A DNA stretch of 64,000 nt, from assembly GCF_030362855.1 (NCBI RefSeq), contig NZ_JAUCBP010000001.1, positions 255,613 through 319,612 on the forward strand, read 5' to 3'. Source of the DNA: Neoalteromonas arenosi (GTDB taxonomy: Bacteria; Pseudomonadota; Gammaproteobacteria; Enterobacterales; Alteromonadaceae). The position numbers and the translations under genes are program-made. This document shows, piece by piece, positions 28,801 through 37,307 of this stretch (position 1 is its first letter; each line of letters starts with the position of its first letter). The notes under the pieces are model-generated. The model did not search any database. It saw only the letters and a program-made list of their open reading frames with translations, and was not told where the DNA came from.

Positions 28801-30363
28801 CAAGAAAAACAACAAAGTGCAGCGCGCGAAGCCGAGTTGGCGCAATTACAACGCGAATTACAGGAAGTTGAACAGCGCAGTGAAGAACAGCAACGCAAAA
28901 TTGCTGAAGCTGATGCGAAATGGGAGCAACAGCAAGCCGAACTGCAAGCAGAATTGCAGGCTCGCCAACAGGAACTGCAAAAAACAACTGAGCAGCTCAA
29001 CAGTACTCAACAACAAACTGAAGAAGAGAAAGCTCAGTTGGCTGCACTGCTCAAAACCCTGCAAGCCGAACTGGATGATGTAGAGCAGCGCGCAGCGGCG
29101 CAAGAGCAACAAATTGCACAAAGCGATCAGCAGTGGCAGGAAAAACAGCAAGCGTTAGCAAAAGAGTTAGCGGCGAAGAAAGCGCAACTCGACAGCACCC
29201 AAGAGCAACTCAATGAGCATCGCCAACAAGCCGATAGCGAACGCCTTGCGCGTAAAGCACAGCAAGAGAAGCTGGCCCAATTGAAGCAGGAAATGGCCGA
29301 TGTTGAATCGCGGGCCGTCAAACAGCGCGAGTTAATGGAAGGTAATGACGAGCAGCGTCGTCAACACCACGCTGAGATTGAAAAGCAAAAGCAACAATTA
29401 CAACAAGCGCTTGAGCAGGCTGAATCACAGAATCAAGAAATGCGCTCCACATTGGCAGCTAAGCTCGATGCATTGAAGAAAGCGGAATCAACCGTATCGA
29501 AAACATTGTCAGACGAACAGCGATTACAGCAGGAGTTAGATGTTGCAAAAGAGCAAACCAATGCGCTTGAACAACGTATCGCTCAGCAAGAAAAACAGGA
29601 GCAGCAGCTCAAGCAGCAAGTACTTGAACAACAACAAAGCTTGCAACAGCGCGAAGACAATATTCAAGCACTACAAACAGAGCAAGAGCGCCTGACCAAA
29701 GCCCTACAAACGGTTAAACAAGAATACGCACGAAGCAAAGCAGCACTGACCGACCAGTCTTCTAGCCAAGAAGAGTTGACCGCCCAGTTGAAAGCACTCG
29801 AAGCTGAACTTAACGACAGTAAACAACAACTAACCAGCAAGGAAAGTGCGCTGCAAGAGGCCCAGCAACAAATTGCCTCAAGTGCAGACAAACTCGCAGC
29901 CCAAGAGCAAGCACTCATTGACGCGCAAAAACAAGAGATCAAGCAAGTTAGCGAACAGCAAGCGAAGCCGGAGAAGCAAATTCCGGAGTTTGCCAAGTTG
30001 CCGATGCCGGACGACCCCACCATTTGGTTTGACTTGCTGCCATACCTACAGCAAAAGCAAAGTGTGACGTCATTGGCAGTCACATTACAGTCGCTAATCG
30101 ATGAGTTCCAGCAGCACATAGAGCAACTCGACAAAGCCATTGAAGGGGAAAACGATGCGCAGATACAACTCGCCGCGCGTAAACTGATCCGCGTGCTTGA
30201 AGGCGTGCCTTCGGCTCCCTTGTCTGACATGGCCAATCGCCTGCAGTCGTTCTGTGAGAATCGCATGATCGACAACATTGCAATCTTGTGGCCGACAGCG
30301 AAGCAAAACCTATTTTCCACATTACGGGTAATTTACTCACATTTAAATGCGGAAATAGATTGA
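25873..30363 (+). CDS. Very long membrane-anchored PAS/coiled-coil protein with an Hpt-like end
   Basis: A 1496-residue protein of no family I can name. Two hydrophobic segments (~12-31 and ~45-67) put it in the inner membrane. Several PAS-like domains follow in the cytoplasm (roughly 85-190, 330-440, 450-550, 570-680; for example LNHLINTSPMGIAMIDDEDN). From ~690 to ~1370 the sequence is an almost unbroken Gln/Glu/Ala/Leu-rich coiled coil, which could span of the order of 100 nm. The last ~120 residues look like an Hpt four-helix bundle (around LAARKLIRVLEGVPSAPLSD), but where Hpt has its phosphorylated His there is Arg or Lys. No kinase domain is present. It may be a sensor-like scaffold or a cell-division/polarity protein. 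Many long antisense frames over the coiled coil are codon-bias artefacts. Confidence 0.7.
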   Translation: MINRSFSARKLISQTLIFLFSCMVVSSAWAIAEPLQNLTVGMLNIIVFGALLFILALVITLVVFKFKLNANNRKVAALQSQTNDIKLHTDRFITGILYLDAHHNIRYANRMTAYFLGQKIEDMQGRPALQVFPDSIEEQLHAALQANQETQIQCMLGARERHVRIRVAPQEKPIGDTFTLVTIEDIDSYQQQIDYQKAVVQHGENTTTFAKVAVAEISFNDANVRLNLAMAQLLGLGEESQVALTAFAQKFAANESHAWERAYQQLQQGESIELNSELKINDKVIPVHIAGIAFDYASDSPLSARLIFENLSQVTQLKVQADNVQKQVKALLGASPLPVYILNAEQQIIDCNRAFCAFFKLEFNQVRGKRVHDIERFDEAFKGLHQQGDAVGTRSKTALIRAGERTDVQINLHQLAFKSDNKTVGSVAIVEDLSAIKALEKEVELQTKALNHLINTSPMGIAMIDDEDNLKRANPALGEMLGKTADALEQQTFYQLFKNPEQSGTAARLLHKEGRLDNFTADLLCDDESFVSTRIDVTKLAGLDQKYICWVSDAREKAFLTHKLERLINYSSMPVALMGKRGFTQLNPAACAFFDIKNEDEFIGKSPASPELNSDAAYTAEIATHLQRLENEQQVLTFPWTHQYNDETLPCEITLVPLFNQQEHVATLCMWVDLRALEQANAARLEAVNLREVAEREIAEKQQLLENSQDLLASRARSLQDTQDKLQAAESDLATKMETIQDLQQAHKDISGHLQSLQDDYARNRDLLQQSQEANAELEAQLEESSAKVSSLQKQRNQIADALQYSERNHKQAQEQLRQSELNTQKLKAEQAKQLESLQASQEQIDALKSSIDDKDKQIHDVSGQINSLQSQLISSGKTSEKLREQLINQRKASEIAEQKRRELELTCQAAEAELANKSSYVDHLQHEMKMLEQMSQQQQGDMQKQRQQLEQELQAKQEQLAKTEQALEETRQLTEQEKQQSAAREAELAQLQRELQEVEQRSEEQQRKIAEADAKWEQQQAELQAELQARQQELQKTTEQLNSTQQQTEEEKAQLAALLKTLQAELDDVEQRAAAQEQQIAQSDQQWQEKQQALAKELAAKKAQLDSTQEQLNEHRQQADSERLARKAQQEKLAQLKQEMADVESRAVKQRELMEGNDEQRRQHHAEIEKQKQQLQQALEQAESQNQEMRSTLAAKLDALKKAESTVSKTLSDEQRLQQELDVAKEQTNALEQRIAQQEKQEQQLKQQVLEQQQSLQQREDNIQALQTEQERLTKALQTVKQEYARSKAALTDQSSSQEELTAQLKALEAELNDSKQQLTSKESALQEAQQQIASSADKLAAQEQALIDAQKQEIKQVSEQQAKPEKQIPEFAKLPMPDDPTIWFDLLPYLQQKQSVTSLAVTLQSLIDEFQQHIEQLDKAIEGENDAQIQLAARKLIRVLEGVPSAPLSDMANRLQSFCENRMIDNIAILWPTAKQNLFSTLRVIYSHLNAEID

Positions 30364-30509
30364 TCGATAGGTTCTTGTCGTAGACGCTCAAAGCACATTC
30401 ATTGTGTTTGTGTTTAACAATACGCATAATCAGTGACTTATAACGCAATGACTTGATTGTTTGCGTTAATGGGCAACCATTGGCTCGATAAGATAATAGG
30501 TTTTAATTG

Positions 30510-31277
30510 ATGATACTCAAAAGTAAAAACGCCGCATTCCGAGTAGGCACGTTGGCAATAGTTTGTTTAGGTGTAGTAGCGTGTAAATCCACTGAAACGC
30601 ACAATTATCATCAACAAACATTGAACAGCCTCGCCCAGACAGAGCAGCGTATCATCGAACAAATTGCCAATGTAGAGAGCCAGCGTAACCAAGACTCTGT
30701 GAGTCTTACATCTTTGCGGAGTGAAGTGAATGCTTTAAAAGAGCAGCTCTCGGCCACACAAGCGCTGTTGACCGAATACGTCAACCAGCAAACTGATCAG
30801 ACCGCAGTAACAGAATCAGAAGCGCAGCAAACGATTGTTACCGAGCGAGGCGATTTTGTCTTGGGAGCGATTGAACACGTCACAGTAGAAGCAATTCAAC
30901 AGACCTTTGAAGCACGCATTGATACAGGTGCCGCAACGTCTTCTATTAATGCGGTGGATATAGAGTTTTTTGAGCGCAATGGCGATGACTGGGTACGTTT
31001 TCATATCCTCGATGAATCCAATCAGCCGAGCGACAGCAACTGGGTCGAGACGCCAGTTATCCGGTTTGTAAATATCCGCCAGGTGTCCAGTACCGCCCCA
31101 GAAAGACGCCCTGTAGTTAAACTGTGGACCCAGTTAGGAGAGATGCGCGACCACAGTGAATTCACGTTGGCTGACCGCTCGCATATGAGTCATCCGGTGT
31201 TACTCGGTCGCGAGTACATGCGCGATGTAGCTATTGTTGATGTAAGTAAAGAGTTTGTGCAATCGAACCCTGAATAA
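30510..31277 (+). CDS. Lipoprotein with a retropepsin-like (RimK-associated) aspartic protease domain
   Basis: A 255-residue lipoprotein starting at ATG 30510 (a TTG just before it is in frame). The lipobox VVAC sets Cys25 as the lipidated residue, and Lys at +2 suggests outer-membrane sorting. A short coiled coil (~35-90) is followed by the 'ATP-dependent zinc protease' domain (Pfam 05618), really a retropepsin-like fold: ARIDTGAATSSINA places the catalytic Asp at 138, and the GREYMRDVAIVDV region closes the fold. Known: this family is found beside inactive-transglutaminase/7TM proteins and RimK-like ATP-grasp ligases, exactly the next two genes. Inference: cleaves or trims the peptide product or a partner protein in the periplasm. 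Confidence 0.85.
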   Translation: MILKSKNAAFRVGTLAIVCLGVVACKSTETHNYHQQTLNSLAQTEQRIIEQIANVESQRNQDSVSLTSLRSEVNALKEQLSATQALLTEYVNQQTDQTAVTESEAQQTIVTERGDFVLGAIEHVTVEAIQQTFEARIDTGAATSSINAVDIEFFERNGDDWVRFHILDESNQPSDSNWVETPVIRFVNIRQVSSTAPERRPVVKLWTQLGEMRDHSEFTLADRSHMSHPVLLGREYMRDVAIVDVSKEFVQSNPE

Positions 31278-31297
31278 ACGGGTATGGGAAAACAACT

Positions 31298-32803
31298 ATG
31301 ACCTCAAAAGTCCCTTTCTATATTGCGGTTGCGACATTAGTGATCATCGGTTTAGCGATGAGTATTATTCGCCACCAAACCTACAATGTACCGTGGGTAC
31401 CGGGTGAAACGCGGCAAATTTGGGACATTGAGGCCCGCATAGAATTTACTGCTAGAGGTGATGCCGTCAGAGCATCGCTGGCTGCGCCAAATACGCAATC
31501 TGGCTATACCTTGATTAATGAATCAGCATCTTCGCCCGGTTACGGCGTTTCTTACGTTGATGCTGATGCTGGGCGTCGCATAGAGTGGACCATCCGGCAG
31601 GCCAATGGCCCACAAACTATTTATTACCGCTCGCAATTTTTAGTCGATCCAAACGCTAACCGAGACGCTGCACCACCCAAGCAAGCGATCCCCCCTTCTA
31701 ACTTATCCAGCCTAGAGCTAGCAGCGGGCGAGTCATTGGTTGCTCTGGCACACCAGCGGTCGGCCAACAATCAGTCTTTTACAAGAGAATTGATTAAAGC
31801 CATTAACGATCCCGAAAGCCAAAATGCGTCATTGCTGTTGCATGCTAAAAATAAAACCGAAGCACTGTATGCATTGCTCTCGTTAGCAGAGGTCCCGAGT
31901 CGAGTGGTGGGCGTAATCGAGCTTGAAGATGGTCGTCGCCGTCAAACTGTGCAACAGATGGTGGAAGTGTGGACTGGCGAAGACTGGCAACTGTTTTCGC
32001 CAACAAATACAGCCGGGGCATCAGAACATCCATTACTCATCTGGGACCAATCCAATGTTTCGTTACTCGATTTGATGGGTGGTAGTAACAGTAGAGTGGC
32101 ATTTTCAATGATTTCGCGGGCGATATCAGCCGTCGAGGCGACTGAAAGCAAGATGGAAGCGGATGGATTGCTGAATTTTTCAATCCACAGTTTGCCACTT
32201 GAAGAGCAGGCGATGTTTAAAACCATCATGATGATCCCTATCGGTGCTTTGATTGTGGTTTTTCTCCGCATTTTAGTCGGTCTAAAAACCTCTGGGACCT
32301 TTATGCCCGTTTTAATTGCGGTTGCGTTTGTTCAAACTCAGTTAATAACCGGTATTGTCGGTTTCTTATTAATCGTGGGTACCGGCCTCATTATTCGTAG
32401 CTACTTATCGCGGCTCAATTTGCTGTTAGTCGCGCGGATTTCGGCGGTGATCATAACCGTTATCCTAATCATCTCGGTGTTTACTGTAGTCGCTTTCAAG
32501 ATAGGCCTGACTGAAGGATTGTCGATTACCTTCTTCCCAATGATCATCTTGTCTTGGACCATTGAGCGAATGTCGATTTTATGGGAAGAAGAAGGTGGCA
32601 AGGAAGTCATGTTACAGGGCGGTGGCTCACTGATAACTGCTGTGCTTGTCTATCTAGCGATGACCAATCAATATTTACAGCATCTCACCTTTAACTTTAT
32701 CGGTTTGCAGTTAATCGTTCTTGCTGGAATTTTAGTTTTAGGTACTTACACCGGCTATCGCTTGACTGAGCTGCGACGGTTTAAACCCTTGGTGAGGGAC
32801 TAA
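31298..32803 (+). CDS. Inactive transglutaminase fused to seven membrane helices
   Basis: A 501-residue inner-membrane protein. A first helix (~5-24) is followed by a periplasmic domain with a transglutaminase-like fold (~150-245, KTEALYALLSLAEVPSRVVGVIELEDG then VEVWTGEDWQLFSPTN). The catalytic Cys expected before ALLS is absent (LLLHAKNKTEALYALL), so it should not be an active enzyme. About six or seven helices follow from ~310 to 490. This is the Pfam 'inactive transglutaminase fused to 7 TM' architecture described in work on ATP-grasp amidoligase systems. It lies between the retropepsin lipoprotein (21-base gap) and the ATP-grasp gene (3-base gap), clearly one operon. Probable role: membrane receptor or channel for the peptide handled by its partners. 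Confidence 0.85.
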   Translation: MTSKVPFYIAVATLVIIGLAMSIIRHQTYNVPWVPGETRQIWDIEARIEFTARGDAVRASLAAPNTQSGYTLINESASSPGYGVSYVDADAGRRIEWTIRQANGPQTIYYRSQFLVDPNANRDAAPPKQAIPPSNLSSLELAAGESLVALAHQRSANNQSFTRELIKAINDPESQNASLLLHAKNKTEALYALLSLAEVPSRVVGVIELEDGRRRQTVQQMVEVWTGEDWQLFSPTNTAGASEHPLLIWDQSNVSLLDLMGGSNSRVAFSMISRAISAVEATESKMEADGLLNFSIHSLPLEEQAMFKTIMMIPIGALIVVFLRILVGLKTSGTFMPVLIAVAFVQTQLITGIVGFLLIVGTGLIIRSYLSRLNLLLVARISAVIITVILIISVFTVVAFKIGLTEGLSITFFPMIILSWTIERMSILWEEEGGKEVMLQGGGSLITAVLVYLAMTNQYLQHLTFNFIGLQLIVLAGILVLGTYTGYRLTELRRFKPLVRD

Positions 32804-32806
32804 ATT

Positions 32807-33796
32807 GTGTTATCCGCGTTAATCGATATCGCCAAGATACCTTCACAACTGCGCAGCAAAGGCGTGTTGGGTATGAACCAGCGCAATCACGCTTTTATTG
32901 GCCGCTACAACGACCGGGCAAAATACCCCTTAGTTGATGATAAACTTAAAACTAAAATTATCGCCCAAAAGCACGGTGCTACAACCCCTGAAATGATTGG
33001 TGTGATCCGTAATCAAGCGGAGGTTAAAACCATTCATAACATGGTGAAAAATTGGCCGGGGTTTGTGATCAAACCCGCTCAAGGTAGTGGTGGCAAGGGT
33101 ATTCTTGTCATTGTTGAGCACGACCAAAAAAGCTATAAAAAGCCATCCGGTGCAACTACAAATGCGCAGGAAGTCGAGCGGCATATCAGTAACGTTTTAT
33201 CTGGACTGTTTTCCTTGGGCGGTAAAACGGATGTGGCCATTGTTGAAAATCTGATCCGCTTTGATGACTGTTTCGATGGGTTTACCTACGAGGGCGTACC
33301 GGATATTCGTATTATTGTGTTTAAGGGCTATCCCATTATGGCAATGATGCGCTGCTCAACCGCTGCCTCTGACGGCAAAGCCAACTTACACCAAGGCGCT
33401 GTGGGTGTTGGACTGGATATCGCTTCCGGTAAGGCCGTTAGAGCTGTGCAGTTTGAACAGCCGCTGACCCATCATCCCGATACGGGAGTAGATCTTGCTA
33501 CATTAGCCGTGCCTGAGTGGCGTAAGCTGCTCGAACTTGCCTCTAGCGCATGGGAAATGACAGGGCTGGGTTATATGGGCACAGACATGGTACTTGATAA
33601 GACCAAAGGTCCCATGGTGCTTGAGCTAAACGCGCGACCCGGCCTATCGATACAAATTGCCAACGGTTCTGGCTTGATCCCGAGACTACGTCAGATTGAG
33701 CGTTTAGAAGAGCCGGTTAGATACCCAACCCCCGAACAACGCGTTGACTACTGCATGGAAAACTTCGCCACCGCACCGAAATTTAATTATCTGTAA
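32807..33796 (+). CDS. RimK-related ATP-grasp alpha-L-glutamate ligase-like protein
   Basis: A 329-residue cytoplasmic ATP-grasp enzyme starting at GTG 32807, behind a GAGGGAC ribosome site inside the previous gene's end. ATP-grasp elements are visible: GFVIKPAQGSGGKGILVI (~85-102, the P-loop-like lid), DIRIIVFKGYPIMAMMR (~166-182), and the metal-binding MVLELNARPGLSIQIAN (~270-286). This is the 'alpha-L-glutamate ligase-related' family that travels with the inactive transglutaminase-7TM and retropepsin lipoprotein genes. Members of the superfamily join an acid to an amine with ATP, for example Glu addition to a peptide or small molecule. The actual acceptor of this system is not known to me. 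Confidence 0.85.
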   Translation: MLSALIDIAKIPSQLRSKGVLGMNQRNHAFIGRYNDRAKYPLVDDKLKTKIIAQKHGATTPEMIGVIRNQAEVKTIHNMVKNWPGFVIKPAQGSGGKGILVIVEHDQKSYKKPSGATTNAQEVERHISNVLSGLFSLGGKTDVAIVENLIRFDDCFDGFTYEGVPDIRIIVFKGYPIMAMMRCSTAASDGKANLHQGAVGVGLDIASGKAVRAVQFEQPLTHHPDTGVDLATLAVPEWRKLLELASSAWEMTGLGYMGTDMVLDKTKGPMVLELNARPGLSIQIANGSGLIPRLRQIERLEEPVRYPTPEQRVDYCMENFATAPKFNYL

Positions 33797-33834
33797 AAAG
33801 TAACCCATCGCTTTTTTCACGGAATACAACATAT

Positions 33835-33890
33835 AAAAAAACCAGCCGAAGAAGTATAGGGCGAAACAGGTTCCCGGCGAAGTATACTTC
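33835..33890 (-). terminator. Inverted repeat and T-run downstream of tRNA-Arg
   Basis: On the minus strand GAAGTATA and TATACTTC flank a 24-base loop, and TTTTTTT follows 9 bases after the right arm. The left arm also lies inside the perfect palindrome CGAAGTATACTTCG. A probable terminator for the tRNA gene on the same strand, but the stem is weak and A/T-rich. Confidence 0.4.
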
Positions 33891-33969
33891 GTCCTGTGGA
33901 GCGACTCGAGCTCTGCGAGAGGCTGGATAATCCTGCGAGGTAAGGTGAGCGTTCGCGCAGCGTATGCGA

Positions 33970-34046
33970 TGGCGCACCCGATAGGATTCGAACCTATGAC
34001 CTTTGCCTCCGGAGGGCAACGCTCTATCCAGCTGAGCTACGGGTGC
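33970..34046 (-). tRNA. tRNA-Arg, anticodon CCG
   Basis: The minus strand folds as a full cloverleaf: 7-bp acceptor stem starting GCACCCG and closing CGGGTGC, D-arm GCTC...GAGC, anticodon stem TTGCC/GGCAA around the loop CTCCGGA (anticodon CCG, reading the rare CGG codon), the T-arm with GGTTCGAATCC, discriminator G, and an encoded CCA at 33970-33972. It closely follows the E. coli tRNA-Arg(CCG) sequence as I recall it. Single gene, no other RNA near. Confidence 0.97.
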
Positions 34047-34247
34047 ATCAAGAGGGCGCCAATAATACGTGGCAAATGGTGGACCATCAACCGCTTTATG
34101 GCGAATATTCCATGCGATTTTAATTATTTTAATGAGCCAGCCAACAAAGTGTCTCGTAAACAGTTGTTCATAGATTATTTCCCGTTATAATCGGAGGGCT
34201 TTGCTGAGTAAAAATGCAAGCTTTTTCAAAACGATCTGGAGTCTGTA

Positions 34248-34649
34248 GTGAAATTGAAAGTATTAGTTGGTTTATCCGCATTATTGTTGAGTGCACTCTC
34301 ATTGAATGCCCAAGAGATGAGCGACGAAGAAATCGCTGAACGAATTAAGCCTTATGGTTCGGTTCACGTCGCTGGCGCAGTTTCTGCAGATGCAACCCCA
34401 GCTGGACCTCGTTCTGGTAAAGAAATTTACGAACAGGCCTGTACTACTTGCCACGCTGCGGGTTTATTAGGTGCACCTACCACCCAAGTTGCTGCTGAGT
34501 GGCAACCTCGTTTAGACGAGAAAGGGTTCGATACTGTATGGCAAAATGCTATCAACGGAATTAATGCAATGCCGCCAATGGGTACATGCATGAATTGTAG
34601 CAATGACGATATCAAAGCCGCTATCGAGTATATGATAGAGGGAATCTAA
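34248..34649 (+). CDS. Cytochrome c5-like periplasmic c-type cytochrome
   Basis: A 133-residue exported electron carrier starting at GTG 34248 with an upstream GGAG site. The signal peptide covers residues 1-21 (cut after LNA). One haem-attachment motif CTTCH lies at residues 65-69 (from YEQACTTCHAAG), the Met ligand is most likely in the NAMPPMGTC segment, and the CMNC pair after it is the disulfide typical of cytochrome c5. It stands alone, between tRNA-Arg on the other strand and the GGDEF-EAL gene. Known: c5-type cytochromes feed terminal oxidases or reductases in marine gammaproteobacteria; the partner here is not visible. Confidence 0.9.
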   Translation: MKLKVLVGLSALLLSALSLNAQEMSDEEIAERIKPYGSVHVAGAVSADATPAGPRSGKEIYEQACTTCHAAGLLGAPTTQVAAEWQPRLDEKGFDTVWQNAINGINAMPPMGTCMNCSNDDIKAAIEYMIEGI

Positions 34650-34655
34650 GTTTGT

Positions 34656-34681
34656 TTGGGTGCGGCATAACGCAGCACCCA
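34656..34681 (+). terminator. Hairpin after the cytochrome gene
   Basis: TGGGTGC and GCACCCA form a 7-bp stem with an 11-base loop just after the cytochrome c5 stop. No T-run follows, so it may end or stabilise the transcript but is not a textbook terminator. Confidence 0.35.
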
Positions 34682-34715
34682 CGCAAAAACCTAGGGATGC
34701 TGCTGGTGAGATCAC

Positions 34716-37307
34716 ATGACAGATAATTCGAGAGTCGACTTATCCGAAGAAGAGTTACGTGAGCTTATTCCACAACTCCAGCAGCTCACTGAGCAGTACA
34801 AGCGTTCGGAGCGAGTACAAAAAGCCCTTTTTGATATTTCAGAACTGTCTAGCTCTGTTAGCGACCTCCCGAATCTTTATCGCTCTATCCACAATATTGT
34901 CGGTGGTTTTCTCAACGCTGATAACTTCTTTGTCGCATTTTATGAGCGCGAAGAAAAAGTCATCGACTTTGTCTATTTCGTTGATGAGTACGACGAACAA
35001 ACGGTTAAGCAAATACCCGCCGAGCAGCTGATGGATGGCATTACTGGTTGGATTCTGCGTACCGGTGAGCACTTGGTTTTCGGCAAAGAAAACGCTGCTG
35101 AAGTACTTGGTGAGAAGGGCATTAAGGTCATGGGCTCCATTCCCTCTGACTTCATCGGCGTCCCTCTGAAGCGCGGTGCACAAGTTATCGGCGCCATGGT
35201 TGTGCAGACCTATGACGACAGTTTGCGTTACTCAGCGGATGATTTAGAAGTACTACTGTTCGTGAGTCAGCACATCGTCACAACGGTCGATCGCGTAAAA
35301 AGTCGCGAAGTCACCGAGCGCACTATCCGCGAACGCACTAAGCAGTTGCGCAAAATTAATGACGATTTACAGGATGAGATTCTCGAACGCCAAAAAGTAG
35401 AATCGCTGCAGCAAGCATTGTTCGAAATTTCTGAAGTCGCCGCCAATCTCGATGATGACATGCAAGTGTTTTATAGCAACTTGCACAGTATATTGGCACG
35501 TCTGATTAGTGCGCCTAACTGTTATGTCGCGATTTTGGATAAAGAGCGCGAACACCTCGAATTCCCATACTTCAGCGATGAGACAGACTCACGTCCGGAA
35601 AAGCGTCCCTTAGGCTTTGGCTTAACTGAATTTGTACTGCGCACCGGTCAAGCGGAGCTTGTTAACCCGTCGCGTGTTGTACAGTTAGTAGAATCGGGTG
35701 AATTAGATGTTAGCGTTGCCCAAAATATGCTGGCGAAGTCGAACTCTTGGCTGGGCTCACCACTGGTTGTTGAAGGTGAAATATCGGGCGTAATTGCGGT
35801 GCAAACCTATGGCCGACAAAACAAATACGCCAACAAGGATTTAGAGTTGTTGCGTTATGTGTCGCACCATATAGCGGTAGCCATTGAGCGCAGACGACAA
35901 TCTGATGCGATTCAGAAATACACCCAGCAGCTCAGTGAGCGTGTTGAAGCGCGCACTCAAGAATTGAATCGCGCTAACGAAATTCTCAAAAAGCAAATAG
36001 AACAAAGAAAGGAAATTGAGCTGCGTCTCATTCACGATGCGCATCACGATGGACTAACAGACTTGCCCAACCGGACGATGTTCAACAGTCGTTTGGAACT
36101 AGCAGTTGCAAACAAGAAACGTCACCCTGAAAACAATTTCGCCGTGCTGTTTATCGACTTAGATCGCTTTAAAGTTATTAATGATACCTTGGGGCATCAC
36201 GCTGGAGACCAGTTCCTGATCGAAGTAGCGCGTCGCATCGGAACCTGTATTCGCGGTCATGATTTACTAGCGCGCTTGGGCGGTGACGAATTCGTCATTT
36301 TGCTCGACAATTTCGACGAACTCCACGATGTTGAAGAAGTAGCATCACGTGTCATCGAGTCGATTGGCGAACCTTTCGTGCTTGAAGGCAAGGAAATGTA
36401 TTCCGGTGCCAGTATTGGTATTGCGCATTTGGATGTAGCGTATCAAAAGGCTGAGGAAGTCGTGCGAGACGCTGATGCCGCTATGTATCAAGCCAAACAA
36501 CAAGGTCGTGGCCGATTTGTTAATTTCGACAAGAGTATGCGTGAGCGGCTGTTGGAAGAGCTTGAATTAGAGAATGAATTTAGGCGCGCGCTGCGCGATG
36601 CAGAGTTTGAATGTTACATTCAACCGGCGCTAAAACTCGAAGACAACGCGGTGGTTTATTACGAGTGTTATGTGCGCTGGGAGCATCCTACACTGGGTAA
36701 AGTAAAGCGTGAACAATTCTGGCAAATTGCGGAGCAATCAGGCCTCACGTTGGAGCTCGACAACTACATGCTTGAAAATGCATGCCGCAAATTGCAGCAC
36801 TGGGCGACCCTTGATGGTCCCGAAAAAGACTATAAAATTGCCATTAATATGTCGATCAACCACGTCATTCAGGGCAACTTAGTCAATCGTATTTTAGAGT
36901 TGATAAAGAGTTACGAAGTTGAGCCACGCAAATTGGTCTTTGAGTTTGACGAAAATGATTTAAACCGCCGCTCTCATTATATCCTGCCCGCAATCAAGAA
37001 ATTGCGTCGTGTGGGCATTTCTTTGGTATTAGACAACTTCGGCAGTGGCTTGGCGTCACTGAGCTACCTATTCTCATACCCCTTTGATTTTGTAAAAGTC
37101 GATCACCGCTTTGTGAAATCATTGCCGCGCTCTCAACGCAATCAAAAGCTGATCCAGTCAATCATGCTGATCAGCGAACATTTGCGTTTCAATGTTATTG
37201 CAGAGGGTGTTGATTCATCGGCACAGTTGGATGTGCTGAATAATCTGGGTTGTGTTTACGGACAAGGGAAACACTTGTCTGCATCTATTCGCCTAGAAGA
37301 AGCTTAG
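34716..37307 (+). CDS. Double-GAF GGDEF-EAL cyclic-di-GMP protein
   Basis: An 863-residue cytoplasmic signalling protein. Two GAF domains (~35-195 and ~230-390), each preceded by a coiled segment, are followed by a helical linker (~390-430), a GGDEF domain (~436-610) with intact LGGDEF at 522-526, and an EAL domain (~625-863). GGDEF is expected to make cyclic-di-GMP. The EAL domain looks impaired: the EAL motif reads ECY (Glu650 kept), the paired Asp of DDFG is DN, and the terminal EGVE is EGVD, so it may only bind the signal. The stop overlaps the end of rep by four bases. The GAF domains probably bind a small molecule; no ligand can be named. Confidence 0.9.
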   Translation: MTDNSRVDLSEEELRELIPQLQQLTEQYKRSERVQKALFDISELSSSVSDLPNLYRSIHNIVGGFLNADNFFVAFYEREEKVIDFVYFVDEYDEQTVKQIPAEQLMDGITGWILRTGEHLVFGKENAAEVLGEKGIKVMGSIPSDFIGVPLKRGAQVIGAMVVQTYDDSLRYSADDLEVLLFVSQHIVTTVDRVKSREVTERTIRERTKQLRKINDDLQDEILERQKVESLQQALFEISEVAANLDDDMQVFYSNLHSILARLISAPNCYVAILDKEREHLEFPYFSDETDSRPEKRPLGFGLTEFVLRTGQAELVNPSRVVQLVESGELDVSVAQNMLAKSNSWLGSPLVVEGEISGVIAVQTYGRQNKYANKDLELLRYVSHHIAVAIERRRQSDAIQKYTQQLSERVEARTQELNRANEILKKQIEQRKEIELRLIHDAHHDGLTDLPNRTMFNSRLELAVANKKRHPENNFAVLFIDLDRFKVINDTLGHHAGDQFLIEVARRIGTCIRGHDLLARLGGDEFVILLDNFDELHDVEEVASRVIESIGEPFVLEGKEMYSGASIGIAHLDVAYQKAEEVVRDADAAMYQAKQQGRGRFVNFDKSMRERLLEELELENEFRRALRDAEFECYIQPALKLEDNAVVYYECYVRWEHPTLGKVKREQFWQIAEQSGLTLELDNYMLENACRKLQHWATLDGPEKDYKIAINMSINHVIQGNLVNRILELIKSYEVEPRKLVFEFDENDLNRRSHYILPAIKKLRRVGISLVLDNFGSGLASLSYLFSYPFDFVKVDHRFVKSLPRSQRNQKLIQSIMLISEHLRFNVIAEGVDSSAQLDVLNNLGCVYGQGKHLSASIRLEEA

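Noticed and set aside
28299-30320. Long antisense frames (Cys/Ser- or Leu/Phe-rich) over the coiled-coil part of the gene at 25873-30363
   Set aside because: They mirror the strong Gln/Glu/Ala codon bias of the coiled coil. None has a recognisable domain or ribosome site.
33945-34190. Plus-strand 81-codon frame and the overlapping minus-strand frame 33783-34019
   Set aside because: Both run through the tRNA-Arg gene and have no protein-like features.
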